DNA of 64,000 nucleotides from Pararge aegeria (Eukaryota > Arthropoda > Insecta > Lepidoptera > Nymphalidae): contig NC_053191.1 of the NCBI RefSeq assembly GCF_905163445.1, forward strand, positions 14,384,001-14,448,000, given 5' to 3'. This document shows positions 43,185 to 54,599 of this stretch, piece after piece. The notes beneath the pieces were generated by a model. That model did not search any database. It was given only the letters and a program-made list of their open reading frames with translations, and had not been told where the DNA came from. Within the stretch, counting starts at the first letter, position 1; each line of letters opens with the position of its first letter. The position numbers were made by a program, and so were the translations under genes.

Positions 43185-44400
43185 ATTTATTATTTAAGGT
43201 ATTTTTCAAAATAAATCCACGAGGCAATCCTTTTATTCCCTGTTCCCGATAGCATAATTTTGTAATCTCATTGATTTGACACCCACTTGGTCCGCTGACT
43301 GCTCGGTCGCTTAATTTTTATTTTATTCCCCAATCGAACTGTTCCCCAAAGTCCGAATGTCCTACAACTATGTTCAGAAAATGCTTAAAGCATCTTCTAA
43401 ACATAGTTGTAGGATATAAAAGAAAATTCGGAATGGCCCAAAACGACTAAATACAAGGTAAATAGCGATTACTGATCTGTTAAATGATAGAGTTAACAAA
43501 AATCTGTTTGCGTTCTCTTTGAATGACTCGTCGAAAAACCCAAAACGGTATCAAACCATTACCTGACAAAAATAAAAAGTCTCTATCACTGTTTTAGCTA
43601 AAATATTTTTATCCGATATGCTTTGTTTTTAAGTTCGTACCTGCTCGACGCTTTAAGTTTCTAGCTTTGGAATATTGAAAGGATTCGTTAGCCCGTTTTC
43701 CGAGACACCACCTTAACTAAACGTAACTAGTTCGGAAAACCGGTGCACTTTGTATTAATGCACAAAATCAATTTTTTTTTATAATATGACAATATATACA
43801 CTGAAACAATAAAAATTTCATTCTTCATTTGCAAAATGAAGAAATGTAGTACATTTTCAAGGTCAAGCATGGCTTAAATGCCATCAGTAACTAAAACTAT
43901 TTTGATTATTAAATAAATATCTATAAACTAAACATTTTCCACAAAAAGTTTATGATTTCGATAAAAAAAAAAAACGTTTTAAAATTATATTGTAGATAAA
44001 CATACGGTTAACTTATCAGGAATTAGTAAAAAACCAAATAGATTAAAAAATATTCGTTATTCTTTTTAACCTAACAAAAACGAACTGTTTTAAAATAATA
44101 AAGTCATCATCGTAGCGTAGATACCTATTTATTGCGTGAGTGTAGATCTGAATATACAAAAGTATATCAAGTTATATCATATTAAAATTCATTATTATTT
44201 ATTGTTAGCTAAAACCGGCCGTACTTATTAGTAATAGAATCCCCCGAATAATTAATTAAAGAAACACACAATGCATTATGCAACGCTGTGTAAAAATTTC
44301 AAGCCAAACATATTATATGTATATCAACTACATACGTGTCGTGTTCGCGTATATACGGAAGCTGGATTTTTATTTATTATGAATAAGATTATATACTACA
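43185..44400. other. Non-coding stretch upstream of gene 2
   Basis: AT-rich. An inverted pair, ATCCTACAACTATGTT-like arms (about 43359-43378 and 43393-43412), encloses a short loop. Otherwise nothing recognised. Confidence 0.45.
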
Positions 44401-44407
44401 GCATAAA

Positions 44408-44700
44408 CGTGAAGCGGTGAAAGCCCAGTGGGTAGGAGCTCGACTTCACTTTGAGGGGCCGAGTTCGAATCCCAGCACGCACCTCAAACTTTTCTAAGTT
44501 ATGTGGGTTTTAAGTAATTGAAATCTCACTTGCTTCACCGGTAAAGGAAAACATCGTGAGGAAACCTGCATTCCTGAGAGTTCTCCATAATGTTCTCCAA
44601 AGGTGTGTGGAGTCAACCGTGGGCCAGCGCGGTGAACTACAGTCTTAACCCCTTTTCATTCTGGGAGGAGACCCGTGGCCTGTAGTGGGCATGACAAAGC
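44408..44700 (+). mobile_element. tRNA-derived SINE (family A), plus strand
   Basis: Head AAGCGGTGAAAGCCCAGTGG and B box AGTTCGAATCC (44462-44472). Body CTTTTCTAAGTTATGTGGGT, GGAAAACATCGTGAGGAAAC and GAGTTCTCCATAATGTTCTC; 3-prime GGGAGGAGACCCGTGGCCTG. It lies about 190 bp upstream of the gene 2 promoter. Confidence 0.9.
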
Positions 44701-44888
44701 ATGTATTCATGTAACCCAGCAATGGATTAGTAATGTTATTAATCAAAAAACACAAAAACTATCCCAACAATAACATCAAAAGGTTTCCTCAAAATCTCAA
44801 CATCATACAGAGACGACATGACTGATAAACTAAATGTATAAAAAACATGTGATAAACGATTGACCTAAGGGTATACACAACAATCCAT

Positions 44889-44922
44889 TCAGTCTATCAC
44901 AACCCGTTACGGAGAACGGACG
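44889..44922 (+). promoter_or_regulatory. Inr + DPE core promoter of gene 2
   Basis: TCAGTC at 44889-44894 exactly fits the arthropod initiator (TCA at +1, then K-T-Y), with +1 at 44891. GGACG at 44918-44922 falls precisely at +28 to +32 and fits the downstream promoter element R-G-W-Y-V. No TATA box at -30. Predicted 5-prime UTR of 80 nt to the ATG at 44971, including a two-codon upstream frame at 44939. Confidence 0.65.
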
Positions 44923-44970
44923 TCGGATCTTAAAAAGTATGTCATAGTGAACAAGAATATTACAAAAAAA

Positions 44971-45202
44971 ATGGATCACCAAAATTTGGATAAAACTTCC
45001 TCCATATACCCAATGCTACCAAAGGGGGAGGACAACACAATTATTCTGACCCAGAGAAACGGGCCCAGAATCTTGATTAGGGAAGACACGATATTGCAAG
45101 GCTGCGCCGGTTGTGGTAGAGCTCAGTTCGCTTGCTCGGGCATGAAAAAAAAATGGACGGCTCTGTGTTGGGGAAAGCAGTCGGATAAGAAATATTATTG
45201 TT
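44971..45202 (+). CDS. Gene 2 coding exon 1 (unrecognised membrane protein, N-terminus)
   Basis: ATG at 44971 has a strong context (AAAAAAAATGG); a GTG at 44947 in the same frame is not a credible start. 77 codons plus one base, donor GTAAGT. The product is hydrophilic, with a Cys cluster (CAGCGRAQFACSGMKKK...C...YYC) that might be palmitoylated or bind metal, and a basic stretch before the helix in exon 2. By the positive-inside rule this would be a cytosolic N-terminal tail. A long N-tail followed by one helix could suit a CD36/scavenger-receptor-B or type II protein, but I recognise no family motif. Confidence 0.6.
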
Positions 45203-45709
45203 GTAAGTACATTTTCTCATATATATAGCATAATACAGTCGCTATCCGTGTATACCAAATTTTCAGCTATCTGCTACAACACGCAACGAATTTTGAAGCG
45301 GTTTACATCATAGTATAGATAATTTTTCACAGATGGTTTATGTGTTTATTACTACTTAAGTTTTTACTACGTAGAAAAAAAGATTATCTACCAAGTCGCT
45401 AAAAAATATCTTTTTCCAGGGGATACAGTTTGATAAGTATAGCTTTTAAAGCTGTCAATTTAGTTTGGTTTTTAGATATGTTTACTTTTATTGTTGTTTA
45501 TAATCGGAACCAACTATATAATAAATGCAGTTCAAAGATTTTATTTAAAATAAAGTCAATAAGATAAAAGAAAAACTTCTAAAGCAAACGCAAAAACACT
45601 TATTATTGAAATTTATTTATTTAATTCATCGAACAATATTTCAATATTCAAAATAAAATAATAAACTAGGCCTTGACTAATTAGCAGTCTACCAACGTGC
45701 CGCCAAGTT

Positions 45710-45835
45710 AATCAGCGTTCCAGTACCGCGTTCCAGTATCCAGTACGCGCCATATCCAGTTTAGCCAGCTACCATCTTAGACTGCTTAATCTTACCACCA
45801 GGAGAGATTGCATTAAATAAAATAATAAATATATT
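45710..45835 (+). repeat. LINE tail fragment
   Basis: CGTTCCAGTACCGCGTTCCA contains a short internal duplication of CGTTCCAGTA. Then AGCTACCATCTTAGACTGCT and TTACCACCAGGAGAGATTGC. Confidence 0.6.
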
Positions 45836-46439
45836 TTTTATTCTTAGCCCCGTAAATAAGCTAACTCATTACCCACTGAGTGTCTACGTACATAACAACA
45901 TAAGTACATCTTATTTCTTTAATTGGAATGATGTAATATGTAATAACGGACTAATATTTGAAGATTGTTTTTTAGCTTGAGACGTGTTGGTATGCTTTTT
46001 TTGCAATGTCACTACACAAACTAGGTCTTTGGCTTAAAATGAAATCTTTATATATTTTCTTCTTTTTCCATAATAAGATTTGTGGTGTTTCTGATAAAAA
46101 AACAACTGCCCTGCGGCTGATCGTAAAAATTTAAAATTTTAAGATAATATTTTTTGAGCACTGATAAAGAGAGATTATTGTACTGAGAAATATTTTTTTT
46201 TTCATTCTAAGGGTTCAGACTAGACAGGAGAGCAAACCTTTTATAAAAGTATTTATACTTAATTATTTTAGTATTGGTTACAAAATATAAAACACGTGTT
46301 TCACATTTATTGATAATACTACCCCCCAAAGGAGCGAAATGGGGAATGAAAGTCCATAATTTGCCTATACCTAATCGAGGCCTCTCTACATTGGACGAGT
46401 GGCGACGGATTGTAATGCGAGCCACAGCACCCAGTCAAG

Positions 46440-46690
46440 ACTGAAACGCACGGTCCTCGAAGACTTTAGGCCGTAGTCTGTCGCTGCGCTGCCCAAGAAC
46501 AGTAAACTTCACTCACACTTGAGGGCGTTATGAATAACACTCAGACATGCAGAGTACCTTACGATGATTTCCTTCACTGCTAAAACGCACACAACTTCCA
46601 AAAATCAAGAGGTGCGCTCGGGGTTATTGTCTTCGGCTTCATTTGTGGATGGACCGATCACCCGAAAGTGAAGCCGAAGTCAAGGAGTTT
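46440..46690 (-). repeat. SINE family A relic
   Basis: TTTAGGCCGTAGTCTGTCGC, ACTTCACTCACACTTGAGGG, TACCTTACGATGATTTCCTT and CGATCACCCGAAAGTGAAGC keep the family order, with substitutions and a small insertion before the tRNA-like head. Confidence 0.65.
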
Positions 46691-46739
46691 GACCATGATG
46701 GATTACTATTCCAGCTGGGCTAGCACAGGCAGGAGACAA

Positions 46740-46940
46740 CAACTATATCCCCCGATTATATCCCCTGACAAGGGATTTTAATAACGTGTCCACCTGCTAA
46801 AGCACGGGAAAAGACAATAGAAAAAGTTTACCCCCGTTTATTATTACACATATATTATTTGGATACTTGTGCGCCAGTTCTCTGAGAGATGACGGAGAAG
46901 ATTAATTTTTATCCTTTCCCCGAGGAGAGAATTGTCTGGA
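46740..46940 (-). repeat. Repeat family P, longest copy
   Basis: TATATCCCCCGATTATATCC, CCTGACAAGGGATTTTAATA, TTTACCCCCGTTTATTATTA and GCGCCAGTTCTCTGAGAGAT. Its two halves occur separately at 36580 and 23035, so this copy joins them. Confidence 0.7.
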
Positions 46941-47079
46941 CAAATTAGTTTTTCTATTCAGTTTGACTGAGTACTACACAAAGGTTCTGACAACTAGGCT
47001 ATCATCTGATTATTAATCTCGTCAGATATCAGATATTCTACCCACGAAGTAGCTTGTATCCGCTAGTTACGGATACTTA

Positions 47080-47375
47080 TTTAGTAGCAGAGTTTTTTGC
47101 GACGGAGGTCTCCGGGGCTCGACGGGTAGCGTCCAGAAATAAGCCAGTGATAGATAGTACTTACCATCGCCGTGCTTGTGTCTAGCGCTACGCAGCATGG
47201 TAACAAAGCTGTGTTCCGGTCTGATGGGCTTGGTTGCCGGTGTAATTACAGGCAAATGAGGCTTAACACCAACGACTAAAATTGATCACAGAGCGGCATG
47301 TTGCAGGACGTGTTCCTTGAATTCCCAGTGAACCTTTGCTCTGTTTATAGGCACTTAACATCAGCTTGATCCATA
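47080..47375 (+). repeat. LINE 3-prime UTR fragment
   Basis: GGTCTGATGGGCTTGGTTGC, AGGCAAATGAGGCTTAACAC, ACAGAGCGGCATGTTGCAGG and TTTGCTCTGTTTATAGGC, same family as 21170-21345 but carrying about 150 bp more on the 5-prime side. Confidence 0.65.
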
Positions 47376-48084
47376 AATTTTTACTATAAAAAAGTGTAGT
47401 GGCGATTTTTACAAGTAGCCATTCAAGGGTCTATACAATGAGCAACTAAATAACTACAGCCGCTTTAACACACCTTTTTTTATTAAAATCTAAGTTTGCT
47501 GTACTATATGAAACTCATCGTTAAAGGTTAAATGGGAAAAAAATTAGCATGTCATGCCTAAATACTATTTGCAAATTTAATAGACTATAATTTTTTTTTT
47601 CTTTGTACTGCGCTGTCATGATGAATTGAACTTGGTTATAATTATGTCAGGCTAATAGGTATCTTGGGACTTACTACTCAGCGTTACTACCTTGTCACTG
47701 CCATTGCCTAAAGCAGACATATTATAAAATGAAATGAAAATTAAATTAAAGTTCACTTTACTTTCCACCAAAACATAACAAAAAGAAAAACAACAAATAT
47801 TGAATAGGACGTCCCTAAAAAAAGGATTGTAATTCTGTAACTGCGTTGACAATATTAAAATAATACTGTTTTTATTCTAAACGATTATAGTAAGGTGCCT
47901 AGATGCAATCAAGAGATTCGTAAACACAACATTTCCATAACACGAAAAACAACAACGTGTAAATCATAAAGTGAATTAAATAATAATTATATTATACATT
48001 TATTAAAAAATATTATATTATTATGCGCATGACGCATTTGCTTAATTTCTTTGTCCTTATTTGCAATATTTTTATTGCAAATTG

Positions 48085-48445
48085 CATTATTTTTATAAAT
48101 CAATATTATAAAGAGGAAAGATTTGTGTATGTTTTTGTTTGAACCCAAAAGGTTTCAAGACTATTGGACCGTTTTAAGCCATTTTTTTATAAATAGAACG
48201 CCAAACTATCACGAAGTAACAAAAGCGATAATGTTTTTTCAAAAAAAAATAAGTGATCCTTAAGAACATTGCAATAATGTAATCAGAAGTAGCAAAATCT
48301 TGCCTATAAAATTTTATTACTTTTAAACTATTGATGATATATAAAAGTTATGTACTATATGATCAAAGGAGTTATTATTCCGTACAAAAAATCTCCGGGA
48401 AAACTGACAATTCCCGCGGATTCGTAAAAAATCGTTGAGTTAGAT
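48085..48445 (+). repeat. Helitron-like repeat fragment
   Basis: ATATTATAAAGAGGAAAGAT, TTTGTTTGAACCCAAAAGGT and ATCTCCGGGAAAACTGACAA follow the usual order of lepidopteran non-autonomous Helitrons. The terminus is degraded. Confidence 0.5.
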
Positions 48446-48661
48446 ATTTTTAACTAAACTTTCTATAGAGGTCTGATTTAATGTGTTATTATCGTGTTTA
48501 CGGTTTGTATCGGTCTTACAACAATTTCAGCTAACCAGCTAATAATAACACCTAATATGATGTTCCATAATAAGTAAAAATATTATTTAATATGTACTTG
48601 TAAATATATAATATCTATGAAATTTATCTTTAAATTATTTTTGTAACAGAATGTAGAATCT

Positions 48662-49000
48662 TGTTAAAATTCAAAATTCAAAAAATTCAAAATTCAAAAT
48701 TCATTTATTTCAAGTAGGCCTAATACAAGCACTTTTGAAACGTCAAGTCTGTCCGTGTGTAGTGACTCTACCACCGGTTCGGAAGGCAGATTCTACCGAG
48801 AAGAAGCCGGCAAGAAACTCAGCAGTTGCTCTTTTCCAACATCAAAAATTTACATTTTACATTTTAACATTCATTTTTCTATCTTGTGAGAGATGAAAGC
48901 GGAGCCGGATGCTTCCAAGCAACCTTGTCATTAAGAAACTCATCAATTGTGTAATAACCTCGCTGTAATAAATGTGTTTTAACATGTGTTAATATTTAAA
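48662..49000 (-). mobile_element. LINE 3-prime end, well preserved
   Basis: (AAAATTC)n, the reverse of a GAATTTT-rich tail, then TTATTTCAAGTAGGCCTAAT, ACCACCGGTTCGGAAGGCAG, GAGAGATGAAAGCGGAGCCG and CAAGCAACCTTGTCATTAAG. The minus strand encodes the end of the ORF seen intact at 52042-52197. Confidence 0.85.
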
Positions 49001-49849
49001 TATAATGTATATTTTTAGTAGTTACACTTTCAACCAGAGCACATTATAAAATCATCATGCTCAGATCCTGGGGTAGCTGGAAAAGATCTCATAAGCTTTC
49101 CTTTTTTTACTTAATATATTTATGTTTAAATCACAATTTATGGTACATAAATAATAAATAAATAAGTGTTAATAATTTATTCAGTCCTTCATTCATTTAT
49201 TTTTTGCTTTCTTGTATAGCATATTGGGTAAATAGGTATATGAGCATGGTCATTAAATCTTTCCTATAGAATAGACCTAGCTCTTTTTATAGGTACTTGT
49301 CATTATAGATTAGTATCTCGACTTATGCAACATTAACTACATTAACAGAGGATGTAATTTTTTTTTTAATTTAATCTCACTTCGCTTAAATGAAACCTAT
49401 CGATAAAGTGTATCCAGGAAATATAACCACATGCATGCCATGACTCTGGTCGGTCATGTTGAGTAGAAATTGGCTATTATCACGCCAGTCAACTAACTAT
49501 TAAATACGAATCAAATCCAATTAAGCATTAATTCAAACACGTCTTAGATTAAGCGAACAATAGCGATGTGTAAATCATGAATGCGAAATAAAAAATATAT
49601 ATTGTTCATTCGCCAGGCGCCGACTTCTTTGTAAAAGGTTTCAAGATTCTATAATCTATAGAGAGGGATTAGTAGCCTCTTTAACGGGATATGCTACGAC
49701 AAAAAATTTCGTGCATCTGAGTCATATAACCCCTGAATTTCTGATGACATACCTAGTAAGTTTGAGAACGGGCAATTTGAGAATTCACTGGTCGTTTGGA
49801 GTCTTCGCTGTGCGATTGATGTGCGTGCTGGCAAAGACGTGCCATCAGG

Positions 49850-49985
49850 CGGTTTAGCGTTCCGGTACGACGAATACGTGCGTACGCGTACTTAGTAACC
49901 GATTAAGGTATGCGTTTACCCTTCACAAGTTACTAACAGAGACAGGCATAGGCTAACTAGCGGTGGAAGAAAAAAAAATCTTATA
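49850..49985 (+). repeat. LINE tail fragment
   Basis: GGCGGTTTAGCGTTCCGGTA, CGACGAATACGTGCGTACGC and AGTAACCGATTAAGGTATGC, ending AAGAAAAAAAAATC. Same family as 39720-39875. Confidence 0.6.
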
Positions 49986-50439
49986 CCTTATTGTTTAAAA
50001 AATGCCTGAAAGTATGTATAAACTATCAAAGAGCTGTGTCGTTAAAGGAAATTCACAAGTCAATGGGAGAATGTTACGAAATACCTGCGAGGCGAAAAGG
50101 TATTTTTTAAGGTTTTATCAAGGGCCTTGGGACGTGCTTATCTTACGTATTTCAAACGCAAATTTTATTCATAAATAAAAATATCATTTTGATTTTATAA
50201 AATGTTTGTATGCACATGGGAGAAGGGAAGAAATGGTTTGTCAGGCAAATTAGGAATATGGAATAATCGGAGGTTTTAACATATGCTGACCTTCAAACTT
50301 GACCTGTTGATATTGGCTATCAGAGAATATGCCAATGATTCCGATCCTAAATGAAAATTTTAACATTCCGTAAAGTGGTATATTGTAAATTTGGAAGGAA
50401 ACTCAGTTTCTTATTGAAAATTAACCTCCACCTTATTTA

Positions 50440-50740
50440 TGGTTGTTTTTTTTTTGTTTGATAGGTGAATTAGTCGGAAGTGTCTTTGAGTATGTTTGAT
50501 GAAAATCGGTCCTACATGGCGGCCGCGACAAAATAACGGAAAACATATTTTTCACAACTCCCACAATATAGTTATAAAATGCAATGGCTTGAGTAGTAGA
50601 ATAATATAAACTACGACAAATCCCTAATCCGAAACGGCTGCCAGCATAAAATGGTGAATCACATTTTTTACCACAACTCCCTCAATATGGCTATCAAATG
50701 AAAAGGCATGACTAGTACATTAATGTACGCTATATAGATA
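50440..50740 (+). repeat. Interspersed repeat with internal duplication
   Basis: TTAGTCGGAAGTGTCTTTGA, GAAAATCGGTCCTACATGGC and two similar blocks, CACAACTCCCACAATATAGT and CACAACTCCCTCAATATGGC, about 115 bp apart. Related to 42955-43180. Confidence 0.6.
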
Positions 50741-51462
50741 GTCAGGCGGTTTTTATATTTTTCATTTATATTTTGATTCTTGTGAGGTGATCAAGGCCAA
50801 ATATAAATATAACCTACGGTTAAAGCTCCCCGTAGCTCCAAACACGTTACAGCCTATAAAATTTCACATGTACTCGTAACTCAGTAAACGATTTTATAGT
50901 ATCATTTAGTCGAATGATGATAAAGATATTTACATATTATAAATTGAAGACTGATATTATTATCACAGAAAGTTTATAATAACAAAATGTCGTATGATTA
51001 TTGCTATGTAGGTAAACAAAAAAAAAATTTAATAGGGGGTACAGTGATCGCTGTGTCAGTAGTAATAATAATAATAATTGTTGACATTACTATTCTACAT
51101 GAAGATAATCTGGTGAAAGCTGAAAAGGAAAAAGTATCTAATTACTTGAACCTTGCTCACGAGATTACCGTTTTGTGGCTTGGTTGTTGGATCAAAGCTC
51201 GGTAAACCGTTTGGCAGTAGGTACTCCTTTATCGGTAGGGTGATAACTACTAGCCACGGATACAAAAGCGGGCAATTCATCATCAGAAAGTGTGTGGGTA
51301 TGTTCCGTATAGGCTCCGAAACGGCTGGACCGATTTCAATGAAACTCAGGGAATCTCCGGATTGACCTGGCGAGTAATCCTGTAAAGTTTGGTGATGATC
51401 GGAGCACTCGTATTTTTGAACTGTCAAACTGTCAGATACAGCTTTTATTTTTACTATGATGA

Positions 51463-51740
51463 TATTCAAAATTCAAAATTCAAAATTCATTTATTTCATA
51501 TAGGCCTAATACAAGCACTTTTGAAACGTCAAGTCTGTCCGTGTGTAGTGACTCTACCACCGGTTCGGAAGGCAGATTCTACCGAGAAGAAGCCGGCAAG
51601 AAACTCAGCAGTTGCTCTTTTCCAACATCAAAAATTTACATTTTATATTTTAACATTCATTTTTCTATCTTGTGAGAGATGAAAGCGGAGCCGGATGCTT
51701 CCAAGCAACCTTGTCATTAAGAAACTCATCCATTGTATAC
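51463..51740 (-). mobile_element. LINE 3-prime end, second copy
   Basis: Nearly identical to 48662-48940 across TACAAGCACTTTTGAAACGT and CCGAGAAGAAGCCGGCAAGA. It ends at GAAACTCATCCATTG in a palindromic junction (51719-51756). Confidence 0.85.
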
Positions 51741-51822
51741 AATTGATGAGTTTCTTCTCGTCTCGTCTTCATCGTCAGAGTTGTCTCTACCTCTATCAGT
51801 TTTAAAAATTAGATTTATAAAA

Positions 51823-52028
51823 TACTAGCGTACCCAGCCCGCTTCACCGGGCTAGATTTTGCTTTATTTTATTTAAACAATTAACTCACATCATTAAATT
51901 TTTAATTTAAGTGTCATAATATATTAAATCATTTATTTCTCTCCGTATTCATTCTCTTCTATTCTCTTCTCGAGCGGGTGAAAATCATTATCTAAACCCA
52001 TGAACACCCAACAATAGAATATTTTACG
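51823..52028 (+). repeat. Interspersed repeat, plus copy
   Basis: Begins CTAGCGTACCCAGCCCGCTT, contains CATTTATTTCTCTCCGTATT and CTCTTCTCGAGCGGGTG, and ends CCCAACAATAGAAT. The inverted partner opens this window (20-224). Confidence 0.75.
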
Positions 52029-52041
52029 CTTTTATAATAAT

Positions 52042-52197
52042 ATGATTCCTAAGGTAATTTTGGACCTACCAATCCATAAGTTTAAAGAATGTGTTAAAAC
52101 ACATTTATTACAGCGAGGTTATTATACAATTGATGAGTTTCTTAATGACAAGGTTGCTTGGAAGCATCCGGCTCCGCTTTCATCTCTCACAAGATAG
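52042..52197 (+). pseudogene. LINE ORF C-terminal fragment
   Basis: Open for 52 codons to TAG, reading MIPKVILDLPIHKFKECVKT, then HLLQRGYYTIDEFLND and KVAWKHPAPLSSLTR. F-K-x-x-V-K-x-x-L...Y-Y-x-x-x-x-F-L is the typical end of a non-LTR retrotransposon reverse transcriptase. 5-prime truncated, joined to unrelated repeat DNA; the 3-prime UTR runs to 52398 with a GAATTTT-rich tail. Confidence 0.75.
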
Positions 52198-52398
52198 AAA
52201 AATGAATGTTAAAATATAAAATGTAAATTTTTGATGTTGGAAAAGAGCAACTGCTGAGTTTCTTGCCGGCTTCTTCTCGGTAGAATCTGCCTTCCGAACC
52301 GGTGGTAGAGTCACTACACACGGACAGACTTGACGTTTCAAAAGTGCTTGTATTAGGCCTACTTGAAATAAATGAATTTTGAATTTTTGAATTTTTAA
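52198..52398 (+). mobile_element. LINE 3-prime UTR of the 52042 fragment
   Basis: Exact reverse complement of the 48662 and 51463 copies over GCAACTGCTGAGTTTCTTGC and ACCGGTGGTAGAGTCACTAC, ending in a (GAATTTTT)n tail. Confidence 0.85.
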
Positions 52399-52404
52399 AA
52401 ATTA

Positions 52405-52625
52405 AGCTTAATCTGCTATACTCAGCGAAAAGCAGAATAAACAGTTATATTATTATTAAGTAACAATTACTCTTCTGAAGATGCTCCGGTGTCGGAGCGA
52501 AACGTGCGTAGAAGATACATTGGCGAAGATCTGTTTGGTGTGGAGTAAGAAGATTGAAGAAAATTATTAACTACACCGTAGAGTCTCCTGCTTTTCGCAG
52601 AGTGTAGGAAATTAAGCTTAATTTT
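52405..52625 (+). mobile_element. MITE-like family K, full copy
   Basis: ATTAAGCTTAATCTGCTATA with GCGAAAAGCAG at the left and CTGCTTTTCGCAGAGTGTAG, AATTAAGCTTAAT at the right form inverted ends. The interior has CGGTGTCGGAGCGAAACGTG and GGCGAAGATCTGTTTGGTGT. Confidence 0.75.
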
Positions 52626-52659
52626 CATAATATAGTGTACTATCGACTTTATAATCGGG

Positions 52660-52800
52660 AGTGTTCTGATGAGTTGTTCGAATTAATACCACATTCCTTT
52701 ACTCTCTTCGTGCATCACGTCGAATAACCAAACTCATTCACACCATGTAACATCCGTAATACCAGATTACTTCTGCCGCGCTCTTAAAAAACTTTAGAAC
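52660..52800 (+). pseudogene. Possible LINE ORF fragment
   Basis: Plus-strand reading DELFELIPHSFTLFVHHVE, stop, PNSFTPCNIRNTRLLLPRS recalls the conserved segment before F-L-x-R-T-x-x-x-W-N in Jockey/CR1-type reverse transcriptases. Interrupted by stops; weak evidence. Confidence 0.4.
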
Positions 52801-52873
52801 AAACTACGAAAAATTGCAGTCAAGGGCCTAAAATGATGAACATCTCATTTTGCTTTAATAAACGAATACTTTT

Positions 52874-53300
52874 GAAGTTATACTTCTTAAGCGGCATTAG
52901 AAAAAAATCATGGGAGTTAAATTATACAATGTAATGAAATGCGCGCGAACATGGTTACTCGATTTTAACAGAATGAAGGTAGTTGCGAAACCGAGGGAAA
53001 GGGGTATACATCGCCCGCCAGCTCACTTTTTTCGATTCGCTCGCAAACCGTCACAAAAAAACTGGCACCCTGAAGGTGATTTAATTGATTCAATTGTACA
53101 AAAACCTCAAATTTTAATATCCAGTGAAACTTGGTGGTCCGATAATGAGATAACTAGATAATGCGTTATAATAAAACTTTCAATATATTAAATACCTTTT
53201 TTCTATTGTTAGTGTCGTTTTCTCTACAAACGTAGAATAAGACGTAAGATAACATTTTTGAAAAGATTTTTATCTTGTTACTCCAAAGAAGTATAACTTC
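52874..53300 (+). mobile_element. TIR MITE family T, copy 3 (expanded)
   Basis: Ends GAAGTTATACTTCTTAAGCG and CAAAGAAGTATAACTTC. The right half (TTTTCTACAAACGTAGAATA) matches copies 1 and 2. The left-centre holds about 160 bp absent from them, including an 83-codon open frame at 52910-53161 that resembles no protein I know and is probably chance. Confidence 0.75.
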
Positions 53301-53482
53301 TAACTCGTGTACATAAGTACACTCACGTTTTATTTTTCAATTATCTGTGTGTTCAGTTTTTAAAAAGTTTCAGCGGTAACTGTAAAATTTTATTTACCGT
53401 GAAGTGTGATTATTTTCGTTCATGTTTGATAAAAGAAAAAGTTTCATGAACGTTTATATAAGGCCTGTTTCAATTGTTTCAG

Positions 53483-53574
53483 CTCTGGTGCTGCTGTCCG
53501 CCACTTTCGCGCTCAGTCTCCTCGGCACGATATTCTTCTGCTTCACCAACATCATCAATGATGCTATATTATCG
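53483..53574 (+). CDS. Gene 2 coding exon 2 (transmembrane helix)
   Basis: Acceptor TTGTTTCAG and donor GTATGT. It completes the phase-1 codon left by exon 1 and leaves in phase 0. Encodes LVLLSATFALSLLGTIFFCF, then TNIINDAILS, a clear single membrane-spanning helix (about residues 78-98) in GC-richer DNA than its surroundings. Phase agreement with exon 1 across 8.3 kb supports the join. Product unknown. Confidence 0.6.
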
Positions 53575-53654
53575 GTATGTAAACTTATATCTTAGTATAC
53601 TCCTAATTTTAGTTCAGTTTACACAAAATTGGTAATTCATTCAAGGGACACTGT

Positions 53655-53960
53655 TTATTATTTTATAACAAACTACCGGTCTCTCGCGACTTCTTCAGCG
53701 TATAAGCCAACCTTGAAAGATAGACATATGCTTTTTTTAGAACTTTTAAGGGGAAAAAATTTGTCATATATAATTTCATCGAAACTTTAACCGTTTACGT
53801 AGCCCGCGAAGCGGAAGCTCTTAAAATGAGCTTCATCGGGGCTATGCTCCTATTGATCTTAACGTGATGACATAATATAGCCTTCCTCGATAAATGGGCT
53901 TTCCAACACTGAAAGAATTTTCCAATCTGATCTGTAGTTCCTGAGATCACGTTCAAGTAA
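53655..53960 (+). repeat. Helitron-like repeat fragment in gene 2 intron 2
   Basis: GTCTCTCGCGACTTCTTCAG, ATCGGGGCTATGCTCCTATT and CCTTCCTCGATAAATGGGCT, ending AACAAACAAACAAAG. Inverse of 32150-32430. Confidence 0.65.
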
Positions 53961-54180
53961 ACAAACAAACAAAGAAACTCGTCAGCTTTATGTGTTACTA
54001 TAAGATCACTTGTAGTTATCCAACGAAACCTTTGTGATGCCTCTCAATTAGTTCGAAGTTTATATAAAACGTTCATGACCAGTCCATTAAATCATGCGTA
54101 TGCAAATAAACGATACTAAGCATAAATTACTTATATAATAATAATAAGCGTGAAAAATATTACGGCACGTTCATTCATTC

Positions 54181-54495
54181 ATCAATATTTCAACTTAAAT
54201 TTCCCATAACGATGACGTGTTTTAAAATTATACATAGCAAATTTCCGGTTTAAGCTCGAAGATGTTCAAATAACAATATAGAATATATTCAAAATTAATT
54301 GCGATTAACTTAGTAATAAAAATATATTAATGAACTTGTTTTCCTATCGATTTTGTGCTCATTTTGAATAGAAAAATAGTTGACATTAAAAATGGGAGAT
54401 TTCAGATTTTTTCCTTTTTTTATGCAACTCTAAGTGATGTTAAATTCCCATATCAATTGATTATAATACAAACTATAAGAAAATGTACCTATTTC
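54181..54495 (+). repeat. 315-bp tandem duplication, first copy
   Basis: Starts ATCAATATTTCAACTTAAAT and ends near GTACCTATTTC. The next copy begins at 54496, so the period is 315 bp. The first half (to GAATATATTC) and second half both recur intact around the LTR element. Confidence 0.9.
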
Positions 54496-54599
54496 ATCAA
54501 TATTTCAACTTAAATTTCCCATAACGATGACGTGTTTTAAAATTATACATAGCAAATTTCCGGTTTAAGCTCGAAGATGTTCAAATAACAATATAGAAT

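Larger units (their letters stand above)
45203..53482 (+). other. Gene 2 intron 1 (8.3 kb), repeat-filled
   Basis: GT-AG intron bounded by GTAAGT and TTTCAG. It holds LINE tails (45710, 47080, 48662, 49850, 51463, 52042), repeat P (46745), a SINE relic (46440), and MITE families K and T. No exon-like segment in phase was recognised inside. Confidence 0.55.

Noticed and set aside
44947..44970. GTG as start codon for gene 2
   Set aside because: Nuclear insect genes rarely use GTG, and an ATG with strong context follows in frame at 44971.
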